Shown piece after piece: positions 32,943 to 41,209 of a stretch of DNA of 64,000 nt (position 1 is the stretch's first letter; the number at the start of each line of letters is the position of its first letter). Location of the stretch: NCBI RefSeq assembly GCF_027568575.1, contig NZ_JANUVP010000006.1, one strand, 5' to 3'. The translations under genes were made by a program, and so were the position numbers. Source of the stretch: Caldifermentibacillus hisashii. GTDB taxonomy: Bacteria; Bacillota; Bacilli; Bacillales; Caldibacillaceae. The notes under the pieces were generated by a model. It ran no database searches and had not been told where the DNA came from. It saw nothing but the letters and a program-made list of their open reading frames with translations.

Positions 32943-33452
32943 TTATTTTCCTAATAAAAATGTTTCGTACACATTCCAAATCCCATTGTCTAATTGATAA
33001 AGTAAGTGGAACCGGTCTATCGTTTCGGTATGCTCAATTTTTTGCAAACGCAGCTGACTGAATACATCTGCATGTTCACTGTTCGATAAGCTTTGACCAA
33101 TGGTAATATGGGGAACAAATGCGTATTCAGGAGGATTACCGAAAGAGCCGGAATTTAATTCTTTAAATAATCCTTCCAGTTCCGCAGTTGGTTCGACCTT
33201 TAAATAAATGACGTTGTTTACAGGATGAAAAGAGCTAATTTTATTTGTTCTTAATTCAAACGGTTCATGTCTTTTTGCAATCTCTTCCAATTTTGCGGAA
33301 ATTTCTACTAATTGTTCTTCGTTTGTTTCAAATGCAGCTTTTAGTGTCAAATGGGGCGGAATAAGTGAATATTTTGAGTCATATCGTTTTCGATATGAGT
33401 TAGCAAAATCCTGCAATTTTTTAGACGGAAAGATGACAATTCCAACTTGCAT
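32943..33452 (-). CDS. yjcG: 2H phosphoesterase superfamily protein YjcG
   Basis: A 169-residue member of the 2H family with the two catalytic HxT/S-type motifs: HLTLK (about residue 34) and HITIG (about residue 115). Related enzymes act on 2',5'- or cyclic phosphodiesters of RNA; the substrate of YjcG is not known. GGAGGTT precedes the ATG. Order yjcH-yjcG-yjcF on this strand is as in B. subtilis. Confidence 0.92.
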   Translation of the reverse strand: MQVGIVIFPSKKLQDFANSYRKRYDSKYSLIPPHLTLKAAFETNEEQLVEISAKLEEIAKRHEPFELRTNKISSFHPVNNVIYLKVEPTAELEGLFKELNSGSFGNPPEYAFVPHITIGQSLSNSEHADVFSQLRLQKIEHTETIDRFHLLYQLDNGIWNVYETFLLGK

Positions 33453-33565
33453 TAAGAATAACCTCCTTTAATTTGGTTCCTTCATGTCATTCTTTTATTA
33501 TATCAAATATGAATCAGTTAGAGAAATAATTATTTGACTATAAAAAATATTGGGTAATACAAAGA

Positions 33566-34288
33566 TTATAAAGGGAAAAGTTCAGTAAGTCCACGTTTTA
33601 AATCTTTTTGCCAATATTTCCAAGTGTGATTGCCCTCAATTTCTTCATAAAAATAGTCAACCGGCTTTTTCTTTAATTTTTTTGCAAGTTCTCTGTTAGG
33701 AGCGAGAAAATCTGCCGTATTCCCGTCTGTCATATCGACCTCTGTTTCCCGGTTGCCGATGACATGATATATTTTTAACCGGTTCCAATCCTTAAAATTG
33801 TCGACTTCTTCATAAACATATTCGTCAATATATGGTGAATGAAGCATTACTTTTCCAAATATATTCGGGTATTTTAGCGCTGTTAGTAACGATATCGTTG
33901 CCGCCAACGAATCCCCTGCCAATGCACGGGATGAGGCTGTTTCAGCAACAGAAAATTGCTTTTCAATAAATGGAACGAGTTCATTGGCTAAAAATCGCCG
34001 ATAATTTGCCGAAAGTTTGCCTTCCGGGTGATATTTAACCTTGCGATCCGGTACGTTCTTATAAGGGATACCGAAAAATAAAATCGGTTCAATTTCACCG
34101 TTTTCAATCAAATCATCTAATACTCGGGCAATTCGCCCTAATTGAAAATAATCTTTTCCGTCTTGGGCAATACAAAATGGATATGTATATAATGGTGTAT
34201 ATTGCGGCGGCAAATAAACCAGAACTTGGGTTTCCTCCGCTAATTCGTTACTGAAGAATGTTAAGTCCTGAACAGTACCTTTTGTCAT
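33566..34288 (-). CDS. yjcH: Esterase family protein YjcH
   Basis: Alpha/beta-hydrolase of the esterase D/enterochelin-esterase class, 240 residues. The nucleophile is in ALAGDSLAATISL (GxSxA-like), with a C-terminal histidine in EIEGNHTWKYWQ. Substrate unknown. GGGGGATTT is the ribosome site. Confidence 0.9.
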   Translation of the reverse strand: MTKGTVQDLTFFSNELAEETQVLVYLPPQYTPLYTYPFCIAQDGKDYFQLGRIARVLDDLIENGEIEPILFFGIPYKNVPDRKVKYHPEGKLSANYRRFLANELVPFIEKQFSVAETASSRALAGDSLAATISLLTALKYPNIFGKVMLHSPYIDEYVYEEVDNFKDWNRLKIYHVIGNRETEVDMTDGNTADFLAPNRELAKKLKKKPVDYFYEEIEGNHTWKYWQKDLKRGLTELFPL

Positions 34289-34483
34289 AAAAAATCCCCC
34301 ATACTTTGTTTTTTCAAAATCTATATTAGCATAAGTTTATTTTAATAGTGATGAATATGACTTCAGGGGAACCATGATAGTCATGTATACTTTTCTCTGT
34401 ATATTTTAATGAAACATTGGTAAAATCAAATAATCTGGAAATGATAACAATTGAAAGTTGGATAGAAGGAAGGAATTTTGACG

Positions 34484-35344
34484 ATGGGACATTTACAGGC
34501 TGGTACAGTTGTTACTCTAGAAGTGGTCAGAAATACGGATTTTGGGCATTTCCTTAGCGATGGGTCAAATGATGTATTACTTCATAAAAATGAGCAAAAC
34601 GGTGACATACAAATTGGTCAAAAAGTGGAAGTGTTTTTATTTCAAGATAAACAAGGACGCTTGACTGCGACAATGTCTTTACCTGAAGTTCGGGTTGGCA
34701 CCTATGGCTGGTGTAAAGTTGTTGAAGTGAAAAACGATTTAGGTGTGTTCATCGATATTGGAACAAGTAAAGATATTTTAATCCATAGAGATGATTTACC
34801 AAAGCTCAAGGAAGTTTGGCCGCAAATCGGGGGCAGTTTGTATTGTACATTAAAAACAGATAAACGCGGTCGTCTTCTGGGAAAATTAGCGACGGAAAAT
34901 GTAATGGAAGAATTATTCGTAAAAGCGGATCGTAATGTATTAAACAAAAATGTAACGGGCATTGTTTATCGTACTTTACATAGCGGTACTTTTATTATCA
35001 CTGAAGAAGGTTATCGCGGTTTTATCCATGAAAGTCAACGAGATAAGGAACCGCGGGTGGGGGATCGTGTGACAGGGCGGATTATTGATGTCAAAGTGGA
35101 TGGAACAGTTAATGTCTCTTTATTAAAGCGAGGATATGAAACATTGGACGATGATGCTGAGAAAATTTATACTTATTTGCAAAGTCGCGGCGGAAGTATG
35201 CCATATTCGGATAAAAGTGCCCCGGAAGATATTGAAAAACGTTTTTCCATGAGTAAGGCTTCCTTTAAACGAGCACTTGGAAGACTATTAAAAGCAGGAA
35301 GAGTGTATCAAGAAGAGGGCTGGACGTATGTAAAGAAAGACTAA
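34484..35344 (+). CDS. cvfB: S1-domain RNA-binding protein CvfB (YitL)
   Basis: A 286-residue protein with repeated S1-like beta-barrels: GTVVTLEVVRNTDFGHFL, GTYGWCKVVEVKNDLGVFIDIG and GDRVTGRIIDVKVDGTVNVSL. It ends with a winged helix that reads RFSMSKASFKRALGRLLKAGRVYQ. CvfB binds RNA and affects virulence genes in Staphylococcus; the role in Bacillus is unclear. ATG 34484 is nine bases after GGAAGGA; the TTG at 34478 is too close. Confidence 0.92.
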   Translation: MGHLQAGTVVTLEVVRNTDFGHFLSDGSNDVLLHKNEQNGDIQIGQKVEVFLFQDKQGRLTATMSLPEVRVGTYGWCKVVEVKNDLGVFIDIGTSKDILIHRDDLPKLKEVWPQIGGSLYCTLKTDKRGRLLGKLATENVMEELFVKADRNVLNKNVTGIVYRTLHSGTFIITEEGYRGFIHESQRDKEPRVGDRVTGRIIDVKVDGTVNVSLLKRGYETLDDDAEKIYTYLQSRGGSMPYSDKSAPEDIEKRFSMSKASFKRALGRLLKAGRVYQEEGWTYVKKD

Positions 35345-35462
35345 ATAGGGGAAGATTCCGGTATTTAGAAGAAAGTGAACGAATTTCAATTATATTAAGA
35401 TATATAAAAATTCACAGCAAAGATGCAAGTTCGGCATAAGGTTTATGTATAATTTTTCAAAG

Positions 35463-35493
35463 ACCACCACGTCTAAAATTTGACGTGGCGGTT
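35463..35493 (+). terminator. Stem-loop downstream of cvfB
   Basis: ACCACCACGTC / GACGTGGCGGT is a strong stem, with only a weak T stretch after it. It lies in the convergent cvfB-ppaC region. Confidence 0.6.
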
Positions 35494-35501
35494 ATCCTTT
35501 A

Positions 35502-35605
35502 GCTAATAGGAAAGTATAAATTTTTCAATTTCTACTTTCCTAACGCATAAGTGCTCTTGCGGCTCTGCTCTCGCCTAAAGGCTCGGCAATCGCCGAGTTT
35601 TCTTT
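35502..35605 (+). repeat. Family B repeat, full copy 1
   Basis: This 104-bp copy has the GGAAAGTA...TACTTTCC hairpin at its left. Its right end is a perfect terminator-like stem, CTCGGC-AATC-GCCGAG, followed by TTTTCTTT. It touches the ppaC stop codon. It differs from 54536-54640 at only a few bases. Confidence 0.9.
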
Positions 35606-36530
35606 ATTCAGCAGCAGCTGTTAACACCGGTACAACTTGTTTTTTCCTAGAAACAACACCTTCTAATAGGGCAGTATTATTTTCTAATATCACATTATAT
35701 GCCTTTTCAACGAGCGCTGTATTCGTACCGAGGGCAAGAGCCGTTGAATTACTGTTTAAAATATCTGTGATCACAAACAAAAATAAATCAAGTCCTTTTT
35801 CATCGATAACCGATTGAATGGCAGCTTCCACTTCATCTTGTCTTGCCAAAACATCTTGCGGATCAACCGTATTAATCTGTGCAATAATCACTTTGTTTTC
35901 GCCAATATTAAATGGTTTAGCATCAAGGGAAATTAACTGTTCAGCTGTCTTTGAAGAAACATCTGCTCCGGCTTTTAACATTGCCATTCCGTATGTTTCC
36001 AACTCTACATTAGCAATTTCAGCAAGTTCTTTTGCTGCTTGTATATCTTCTTCAGTGCATGTCGGTGATTTAAAAAGCAAAGAATCAGATATGATTGCGG
36101 AAAGCATAAGACCGGCAATATCTTTCGGAATGACAACATTGTTTTCTTTGTAAAGTTTTTTAATAATCGTTGCTGTACATCCGACCGGTTCAGCACGGTA
36201 GTATAATGGATCAGCCGTTTCAAAATTGGCGATCCGATGATGGTCAATAACTTCTAAAACTTTAACGCCTTCTATATCGTCTGCGCTTTGACCTCGTTCA
36301 TTATGGTCAACTAAAATCACTTTATCCGTTTCTTCGGTCACTTTTTGGACAAGGCGGGGCGTATCAACTTTGAAATAGTCAAGCGCATATTGGGTCTCGC
36401 TGTTTACTTCACCAAGACGAACCGCTTCTGCATCATACCCCAATTCTTTTTTTAACTCCGCATAAGCGATTGCCGAACAAATTGTGTCTGTATCTGGATT
36501 TTTATGTCCGAATACGAGTATCTTTTCCAT
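35604..36530 (-). CDS. ppaC: Manganese-dependent inorganic pyrophosphatase
   Basis: Family II pyrophosphatase (DHH superfamily), cytoplasmic, 308 residues. Metal ligands are in FGHKNPDTDT (His9, Asp13, Asp15), VDHNE, and the DHH motif VIDHHRIAN. The C-terminal DHHA2 part includes SRKKQVVPVL. The frame opens at 36590, but the family begins MEKILVFGHKNPD at 36530, where GAGG precedes the ATG. Confidence 0.96.
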   Translation of the reverse strand: MEKILVFGHKNPDTDTICSAIAYAELKKELGYDAEAVRLGEVNSETQYALDYFKVDTPRLVQKVTEETDKVILVDHNERGQSADDIEGVKVLEVIDHHRIANFETADPLYYRAEPVGCTATIIKKLYKENNVVIPKDIAGLMLSAIISDSLLFKSPTCTEEDIQAAKELAEIANVELETYGMAMLKAGADVSSKTAEQLISLDAKPFNIGENKVIIAQINTVDPQDVLARQDEVEAAIQSVIDEKGLDLFLFVITDILNSNSTALALGTNTALVEKAYNVILENNTALLEGVVSRKKQVVPVLTAAAE

Positions 36531-36811
36531 TTGTGCCTCAACTCCACTTCCAAAATTTCTATTCATTTTAACACTAATATGGTACTCCAAATGAAAAAAA
36601 TTAACAATATTTTCAATGAAATTATTGGAAAATCATACGTTTATGCAAAAATTATTATTTTATAATACTCAAGACTCAAGAATTATTCGACATACTTCTT
36701 CAAATTTCTTGCAAATTATGATATACTTTTATGGTCTGAAATAAGAAGAAAAATAGTAAGATTTAATTAATTCGGTATATGAAAAAAACAATAATTTATT
36801 TAAAAGATAAA

Positions 36812-36832
36812 ATATTCCTGGAATATTTTTTT
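36812..36832. promoter_or_regulatory. Palindrome upstream of brnQ
   Basis: AATATTCC-T-GGAATATT is a perfect inverted repeat in the AT-rich 36531-36937 region. The regulator is unknown. It lies about 70 bases upstream of a CodY-like box. No gene is seen in this 407-base gap. Confidence 0.4.
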
Positions 36833-36883
36833 AGAATATGATATAACAAGACTAATAAAATTTTTCTAGTATAATTTTACCTT

Positions 36884-36898
36884 TATTTTCTGAAAATT
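36884..36898 (+). promoter_or_regulatory. CodY box upstream of brnQ
   Basis: TATTTTCTGAAAATT matches the CodY consensus AATTTTCWGAAAATT at 14 of 15 positions. It is 40 bases before the brnQ start codon. CodY represses branched-chain amino-acid genes when isoleucine, leucine or valine and GTP are plentiful. Confidence 0.85.
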
Positions 36899-36937
36899 CA
36901 CTATTAAAAGGAGAATAGTACAATCAGGAGGCGCAAA

Positions 36938-38302
36938 ATGGAGAAAGAAAAAGTGTCATTTTCAGAGTATTTAGTGATTGGAGTCATGTTATTTGCACTG
37001 TTTTTTGGAGCGGGTAATTTAATATTCCCGGCACATCTTGGCCAATTGGCAGGGGAAAACCTTTGGCCGTCGATTTTTGGATTTTTGATCACGGGTGTTG
37101 GATTACCGCTGTTAGGAATTATTGCCATTGGATATTCCGGAACGAATAATTTACAGGAGTTGTCCAGCCGTGTACACCCTATATACGGTGTTTTATTTAC
37201 CAGTTTGTTGTATTTAACGATTGGGCCGTTTTTTGCAATTCCGAGAACGGCGACGGTTCCGTTTGAAGTGAGTATCTTACCGTTAATGGGAGACGTAAAT
37301 CCAAAGATTAGCTTATTCATATTTTCATTCCTATTTTTTGCATTGACCCTTTGGTTATCATTAAATCCAAGTAAAATCGTTGACCGGGTTGGAAAGTTAT
37401 TATCACCGGCCTTAATCATACTGTTAATTGTTTTAATTGTTCTTTCGGTAATTAACCCGATTGGATCAACGGGCAGGGCACAAGGTGAATATTTATCAAG
37501 TCCGTTTGCAAAAGGTTTTGTAGAAGGCTATAACACGATGGATGCCTTAGCTTCTTTAGTATTTGCAATCATTGTTATCAACGCGATTAAGGCATTAGGT
37601 CTTAAATCAAACAAAGGAATTTTGCTGGCAACTTTCAAATCAGGTGTTATTTCAGCGCTTTTCCTCGGAATTATTTATATTGGGATTGCGTACATGGGCT
37701 CAATCACTGTTCAAACGTTTGGTTTGTTTGATACAGGCGGACCGGTGTTAAGCAATGTTTCCTCATATTATTTAGGTACGCTTGGTTTAATCATGCTGGC
37801 AATGATTATGATTCTTGCCTGCTTAACAACAAGCATTGGTCTGATAACTTCCTGTGCAGAATATTTTAATACGCTTTTACCTAATGTAAGTTATAAAGTG
37901 CTGGCAATTATTTTTTCCGTTGTCTCATTTGTTATCGCCAACTTTGGGCTGGCTAACATAATTGCATTCTCGGTTCCGGTATTAATGTTTCTCTATCCAT
38001 TGACAATTGTGCTTATGTTATTAACATTTGTTTCGCCATTGTTTGACCATTCGCAAATTGTATATGCAGGAACAATCGGTGTCACTTTCTTAATTAGTAT
38101 TGTTGATGGATTGAAAGCACTATGTGATTCGTTAAATATAGATTATTTTGGCTGGTTGTCATCAATCATATCTTTTTATAATGATTTCCTGCCTTTATAT
38201 AGTCAAGGTTTAGGTTGGTTAGTTCCGGCCGTAATTGCCATCGTGTTAACAACAGTAATCAGTAAATTTTTTGTAAGGGAAGGAAAAACGGTTATTCAAT
38301 AG
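36938..38302 (+). CDS. brnQ: Branched-chain amino acid carrier BrnQ
   Basis: LIVCS-family sodium-coupled symporter for leucine, isoleucine and valine in the cytoplasmic membrane. The 454-residue protein has about 12 hydrophobic segments, and the start FSEYLVIGVMLFALFFGAGNLIFP and TIGPFFAIPRTATVPFEV are family hallmarks. CAGGAGGCG is the ribosome site. The CodY box supports regulation by amino-acid supply. Confidence 0.96.
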   Translation: MEKEKVSFSEYLVIGVMLFALFFGAGNLIFPAHLGQLAGENLWPSIFGFLITGVGLPLLGIIAIGYSGTNNLQELSSRVHPIYGVLFTSLLYLTIGPFFAIPRTATVPFEVSILPLMGDVNPKISLFIFSFLFFALTLWLSLNPSKIVDRVGKLLSPALIILLIVLIVLSVINPIGSTGRAQGEYLSSPFAKGFVEGYNTMDALASLVFAIIVINAIKALGLKSNKGILLATFKSGVISALFLGIIYIGIAYMGSITVQTFGLFDTGGPVLSNVSSYYLGTLGLIMLAMIMILACLTTSIGLITSCAEYFNTLLPNVSYKVLAIIFSVVSFVIANFGLANIIAFSVPVLMFLYPLTIVLMLLTFVSPLFDHSQIVYAGTIGVTFLISIVDGLKALCDSLNIDYFGWLSSIISFYNDFLPLYSQGLGWLVPAVIAIVLTTVISKFFVREGKTVIQ

Positions 38303-38327
38303 AATGAAAGATGCATATAATGTATTT

Positions 38328-38362
38328 GAGCTGTCTCTAAGATTGGGGACAGTTCTTCTTTT
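38328..38362 (+). terminator. Intrinsic terminator of brnQ
   Basis: AGCTGTCTC and GGGGACAGTTC pair imperfectly and are followed by TTCTTTT. Confidence 0.65.
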
Positions 38363-38403
38363 GGCTAATTAGGAAAGTATAAATTTTTCAGCTTCTTTAC
38401 GCA
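38363..38403 (+). repeat. Family B repeat, decayed left half
   Basis: GGCTAATTAGGAAAGTATAA...TTTTTCAGCTTCTTTACGC matches the left end of family B. A short right-end-like ATCGCCG...CGAGTTTTT lies about 140 bases away (38545-38570), so a secondary insertion may have split the copy. Confidence 0.55.
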
Positions 38404-38440
38404 AAAAAAGTGACTATTTGGTACCCCACCAAATAGTCAC
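38403..38440 (-). terminator. Perfect terminator for the minus-strand small gene
   Basis: GTGACTATTTGGT and ACCAAATAGTCAC form a perfect 13-bp stem with a 5-base loop. On the minus strand it is followed by seven T. Confidence 0.85.
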
Positions 38441-38471
38441 TGATTGATAACCGACAAATTAGACGTAGGCG

Positions 38472-38525
38472 GGTATCCCTCTCCCACCAATCTTTGCCGT
38501 TTGACTCGAATTTGGAGAGGGATCC
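38472..38525. other. Long imperfect hairpin
   Basis: GGTATCCCTCTCC and GGAGAGGGATCC pair across a 29-base loop. It lies between the terminator and the 59-aa membrane gene and is not explained by either. Confidence 0.5.
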
Positions 38526-38549
38526 TTGACTTACGTAAAAAATCGCCGT

Positions 38550-38729
38550 TTACCGAGTTTTTATATGAATATTTTTTCTGTTTTCTTTTGCAAGCGCTTG
38601 ATAGATTCCCAACCCCAAGAAAATCATTGTTAAAACAAACATGATTAAAGCAGTTCCATAAGACCCTGACATACTCACAACCCAATAAAGAAGCATAAAA
38701 ATAAGTGATACGACAAATGATAAATTCAT
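38550..38729 (-). CDS. Small membrane protein (59 aa)
   Basis: AAAGGGGT precedes the ATG at 38729. The chain MNLSFVVSLIFMLLYWVVSMSG then SYGTALIMFVLTMIFLGLGIYQAL holds two membrane helices and ends in a basic tail. The final codons (HIKTR, stop) come from sequence resembling the right end of repeat family B. No family recognised. Confidence 0.6.
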   Translation of the reverse strand: MNLSFVVSLIFMLLYWVVSMSGSYGTALIMFVLTMIFLGLGIYQALAKENRKNIHIKTR

Positions 38730-38945
38730 ATATAAAAACCCCTTTCCGACCGTTAAAATGAAAATTATTAAACACTTTGTCAAATTTGTTACATTTTATT
38801 GTCTATATTTTAAAACTCCGGTGAAAAAAAGTAAAGAAATATGATTGCGATTTCATTATTTTTATATAACCAATTGTCGTTGATTTACAATTGTAGAAAA
38901 TCTATATTTTTTTGGAAAAACGAAAGGCAAAAGAGGGAGTACATC

Positions 38946-39725
38946 ATGAAAAAATTTTTCCTTGGCTTCATTATTTCTGTTTTTGTATTAATGATTTTCG
39001 GATTTAATAAGAGGACTGATTTTTTTCAGACCAACAAAATAATCCCGCCGGACCAAGTGAAAGGAATGAAAGCGGAAAATATGGATGATACTTATTTAAA
39101 TTATTTTCAATCAGTCTTGGAAACGAAGGGAAAATTAAAGATTGCAGTAATGGGTAGCAGTGTAACAAAAGGAACCGGTTCCTCATCACCAAAAATGAGT
39201 TGGCCATCTAGGCTTAAAACTTTTTTACAAGAAAGGAATGAATTAAAATACCGGGACATTCAGCTTGTCAATTACGGGTTTTCCGGATTTAAGGTAGAAG
39301 ATTTATTGAAAGAAGGAAAAGCTGATCAACTGATTTTGGAAAAGCCGGACTTTATTATTCTGGAAACATGTATCATTAATAACTATCGACAATCATCAAC
39401 CTTATTTGAAACAATAAAATACATTGATGATTTAGTCAATAAAATAAAGAAAGAACTTCCCGGTGCAAAAATCCTAATTATTTCACCAAATCCGATCCTT
39501 TCTTCTAATAAAAACCAAGTCGGCTTAACGTATGAGGATTACCAAATGCAAACCGCGGCCTATTTCCAACAAGAAGGATTAAACTATATGAATATTTACG
39601 ACGAAATGAATAAATTGCTCTCCCAAAATAACCATAAACTTCAAGATTATTTGGCTGACGAAATTCACCCGAATGATCAAGGATATCAAGTTTGGTTTGA
39701 AATTTTACTCAAACATTTATTTTGA
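38946..39725 (+). CDS. SGNH/GDSL-type hydrolase, membrane-anchored or secreted
   Basis: The 259-residue protein has an N-terminal signal or anchor (KKFFLGFIISVFVLMIFGF). SGNH block I is AVMGSSVTKGTGSS, and block V is DEIHPNDQGYQVW, with Asp and His of the triad. Such enzymes act on esters of cell-envelope glycans or lipids. GAGGGAG precedes ATG 38946; the frame opens earlier without support. The exact substrate is unknown. Confidence 0.85.
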   Translation: MKKFFLGFIISVFVLMIFGFNKRTDFFQTNKIIPPDQVKGMKAENMDDTYLNYFQSVLETKGKLKIAVMGSSVTKGTGSSSPKMSWPSRLKTFLQERNELKYRDIQLVNYGFSGFKVEDLLKEGKADQLILEKPDFIILETCIINNYRQSSTLFETIKYIDDLVNKIKKELPGAKILIISPNPILSSNKNQVGLTYEDYQMQTAAYFQQEGLNYMNIYDEMNKLLSQNNHKLQDYLADEIHPNDQGYQVWFEILLKHLF

Positions 39726-39818
39726 GATAATTTTTAGAAGATGTTCAAATAATCCGGTAAAAAGCAAATTTTCTATTCTTTCTTGGATAAGAAAACGTAT
39801 GCGCTGGAGCCTCGGTAC

Positions 39819-39839
39819 CTGAACTATTCAGTTTTTTTT
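39819..39839 (+). terminator. Short intrinsic terminator
   Basis: CTGAA-CTA-TTCAG is followed by eight T. The preceding ATGCGCTGGAGCC looks like a remnant of a family A element. Confidence 0.6.
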
Positions 39840-39920
39840 ATCTCACTTTTACATATTTATTTTCTTCCATAAAAATGTGTATTAAGATAGGGTTAGATTT
39901 TTTTATGGGAGGAACAAGTT

Positions 39921-40409
39921 ATGTTACGTATTCGTGAAGCTGAAGTAGAAGATTTACCGGACATGTTAGCTATTTATAATTATGCGATTAAAAATTGGAC
40001 GGCGACTTTTGATCTTGAAGAACAAACGCTACATCAGAGAAGAAAATGGTTTAATCAGCACGGTGATAAATATCCTCTCATTGTTGCCGAAGTAGATGGA
40101 ACAGTAGCAGGTTACTGCAGCCTCAGTCCATTTAAAGATAAAAAAGCATATGAAAAAACTGTAGAGATATCGATTTATCTTTCCGAAGCATATCACGGGT
40201 TTGGTATCGGCAAAAAACTAATGGAAGAGATAATCTCCAGGGCAGAACAATTAAACTACCATACGATCATTGCTGTGATTACCGGTGGGAATAAAGCAAG
40301 CGTAAAACTCCATGAAAAATTCGGATTTGAATTTGCCGGATGTTTGAAAGAAGTAGGGTATAAATTCGGGGAATGGTTGGATGTTTGCTACTATCAGTTA
40401 CGCCTGTAG
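39921..40409 (+). CDS. GNAT acetyltransferase, phosphinothricin-acetyltransferase-like
   Basis: A 162-residue N-acetyltransferase. Features are MLAIYNYAIKNWTATFDLEE near the N-terminus, the CoA block ISIYLSEAYHGFGIGKKLMEEII, and GFEFAGCLKEVGYKFGEWLDVCYYQ at the end. This is the Pat/YwnH-like pattern that acetylates phosphinothricin or methionine sulfoximine-like compounds. GGGAGGAAC is the ribosome site. Confidence 0.88.
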   Translation: MLRIREAEVEDLPDMLAIYNYAIKNWTATFDLEEQTLHQRRKWFNQHGDKYPLIVAEVDGTVAGYCSLSPFKDKKAYEKTVEISIYLSEAYHGFGIGKKLMEEIISRAEQLNYHTIIAVITGGNKASVKLHEKFGFEFAGCLKEVGYKFGEWLDVCYYQLRL

Positions 40410-40562
40410 AAGCCGCCATCGTGTACACATAATTTATTCCTAAAATTTCTTATTAGTTTAAACTCAGTTCCTTGTTCGAACTCTATACTTTCTATTATGT
40501 TCATACCTTTGAAAGGAATCGGGCAAACTGATAATAAATTCGAACTGGGGGCTGTATAACAA

Positions 40563-40823
40563 ATGAAGATTGAAGGAATGATCATATCCGGGGAATTCGA
40601 TAAGAATGCGCAGGAATTTACGATCCAAAAAATTAAAAATTGGTATACCGAGACAGTAGTAAAAGAAGAGCAAGTTGAAAAATTATATGCTTATTTAATA
40701 CGAAATAAGGAAGCAGAGGAGCAAATACTCACTCTTTACGATCAATTATTGGTCCGACTAACAAAAGATGAAATGAGCCTATTGCTATCCGATTTAGAAA
40801 ATGTAGTTTCTCTTTATCAGTAG
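40563..40823 (+). CDS. Hypothetical helical protein (86 aa)
   Basis: The chain MKIEGMIISGEFDKNAQEFT...VEKLYAYLIRNKEAEEQILTLYDQLLVRLTKDEMSLLLSDLENV is strongly helical and acidic. GGGGGCTG lies about 11-13 bases before the ATG. No family recognised. Confidence 0.6.
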   Translation: MKIEGMIISGEFDKNAQEFTIQKIKNWYTETVVKEEQVEKLYAYLIRNKEAEEQILTLYDQLLVRLTKDEMSLLLSDLENVVSLYQ

Positions 40824-40919
40824 TATCAAAGTGTGCCAATTAACGGAATAACTTTTCGAAAATGCGTCGGGACTAGAAAGAATTAATAAAATTTATAAAC
40901 CCGTTTACTGATAACTGCG

Positions 40920-41003
40920 AAAATGCGTCTGTGTCTGCCCCATTGGCAACTTTTTTCCAGGTGTTCAAACTAACTTCAGGAAAAAGCCAGACGCATTTTT
41001 TCT
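40920..41003 (+). terminator. Long-loop terminator-like inverted repeat
   Basis: AAAATGCGTCTG and CAGACGCATTTTTTC pair over a loop of about 55 bases. A related half-site, AAAATGCGTCGG, lies at 40859. Confidence 0.5.
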
Positions 41004-41051
41004 TCATGCAGTGTGATTTTTACTATTAATGAATATGTTTTAAAGAAAAAG

Positions 41052-41206
41052 CTTCACACATTTTCTTCGTTCGGTGTGATAGTAATGGAGGAAATCAAAG
41101 TCCTCCCGACGCCACGCTTAAGCGACAGGACGTGGATAGGCATACGTTTCAACAGGGCACCCTTAGCCGGCCGGTTTATATGTCAAAATGTGCGGCACAT
41201 ATGTTT
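41052..41206. other. Highly structured non-coding segment
   Basis: Four consecutive inverted repeats occur: TCACAC/GTGTGA, GGAGGA/TCCTCC (41087-41106), CCACG...CGTGG with GCTTAAGC inside (41112-41135), and ATGTGC-G-GCACAT (41188-41200). Local GC is higher than around it. It may be an end of an IS200/IS605-type element or a structured RNA. No gene. Confidence 0.4.
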
Positions 41207-41209
41207 TTC

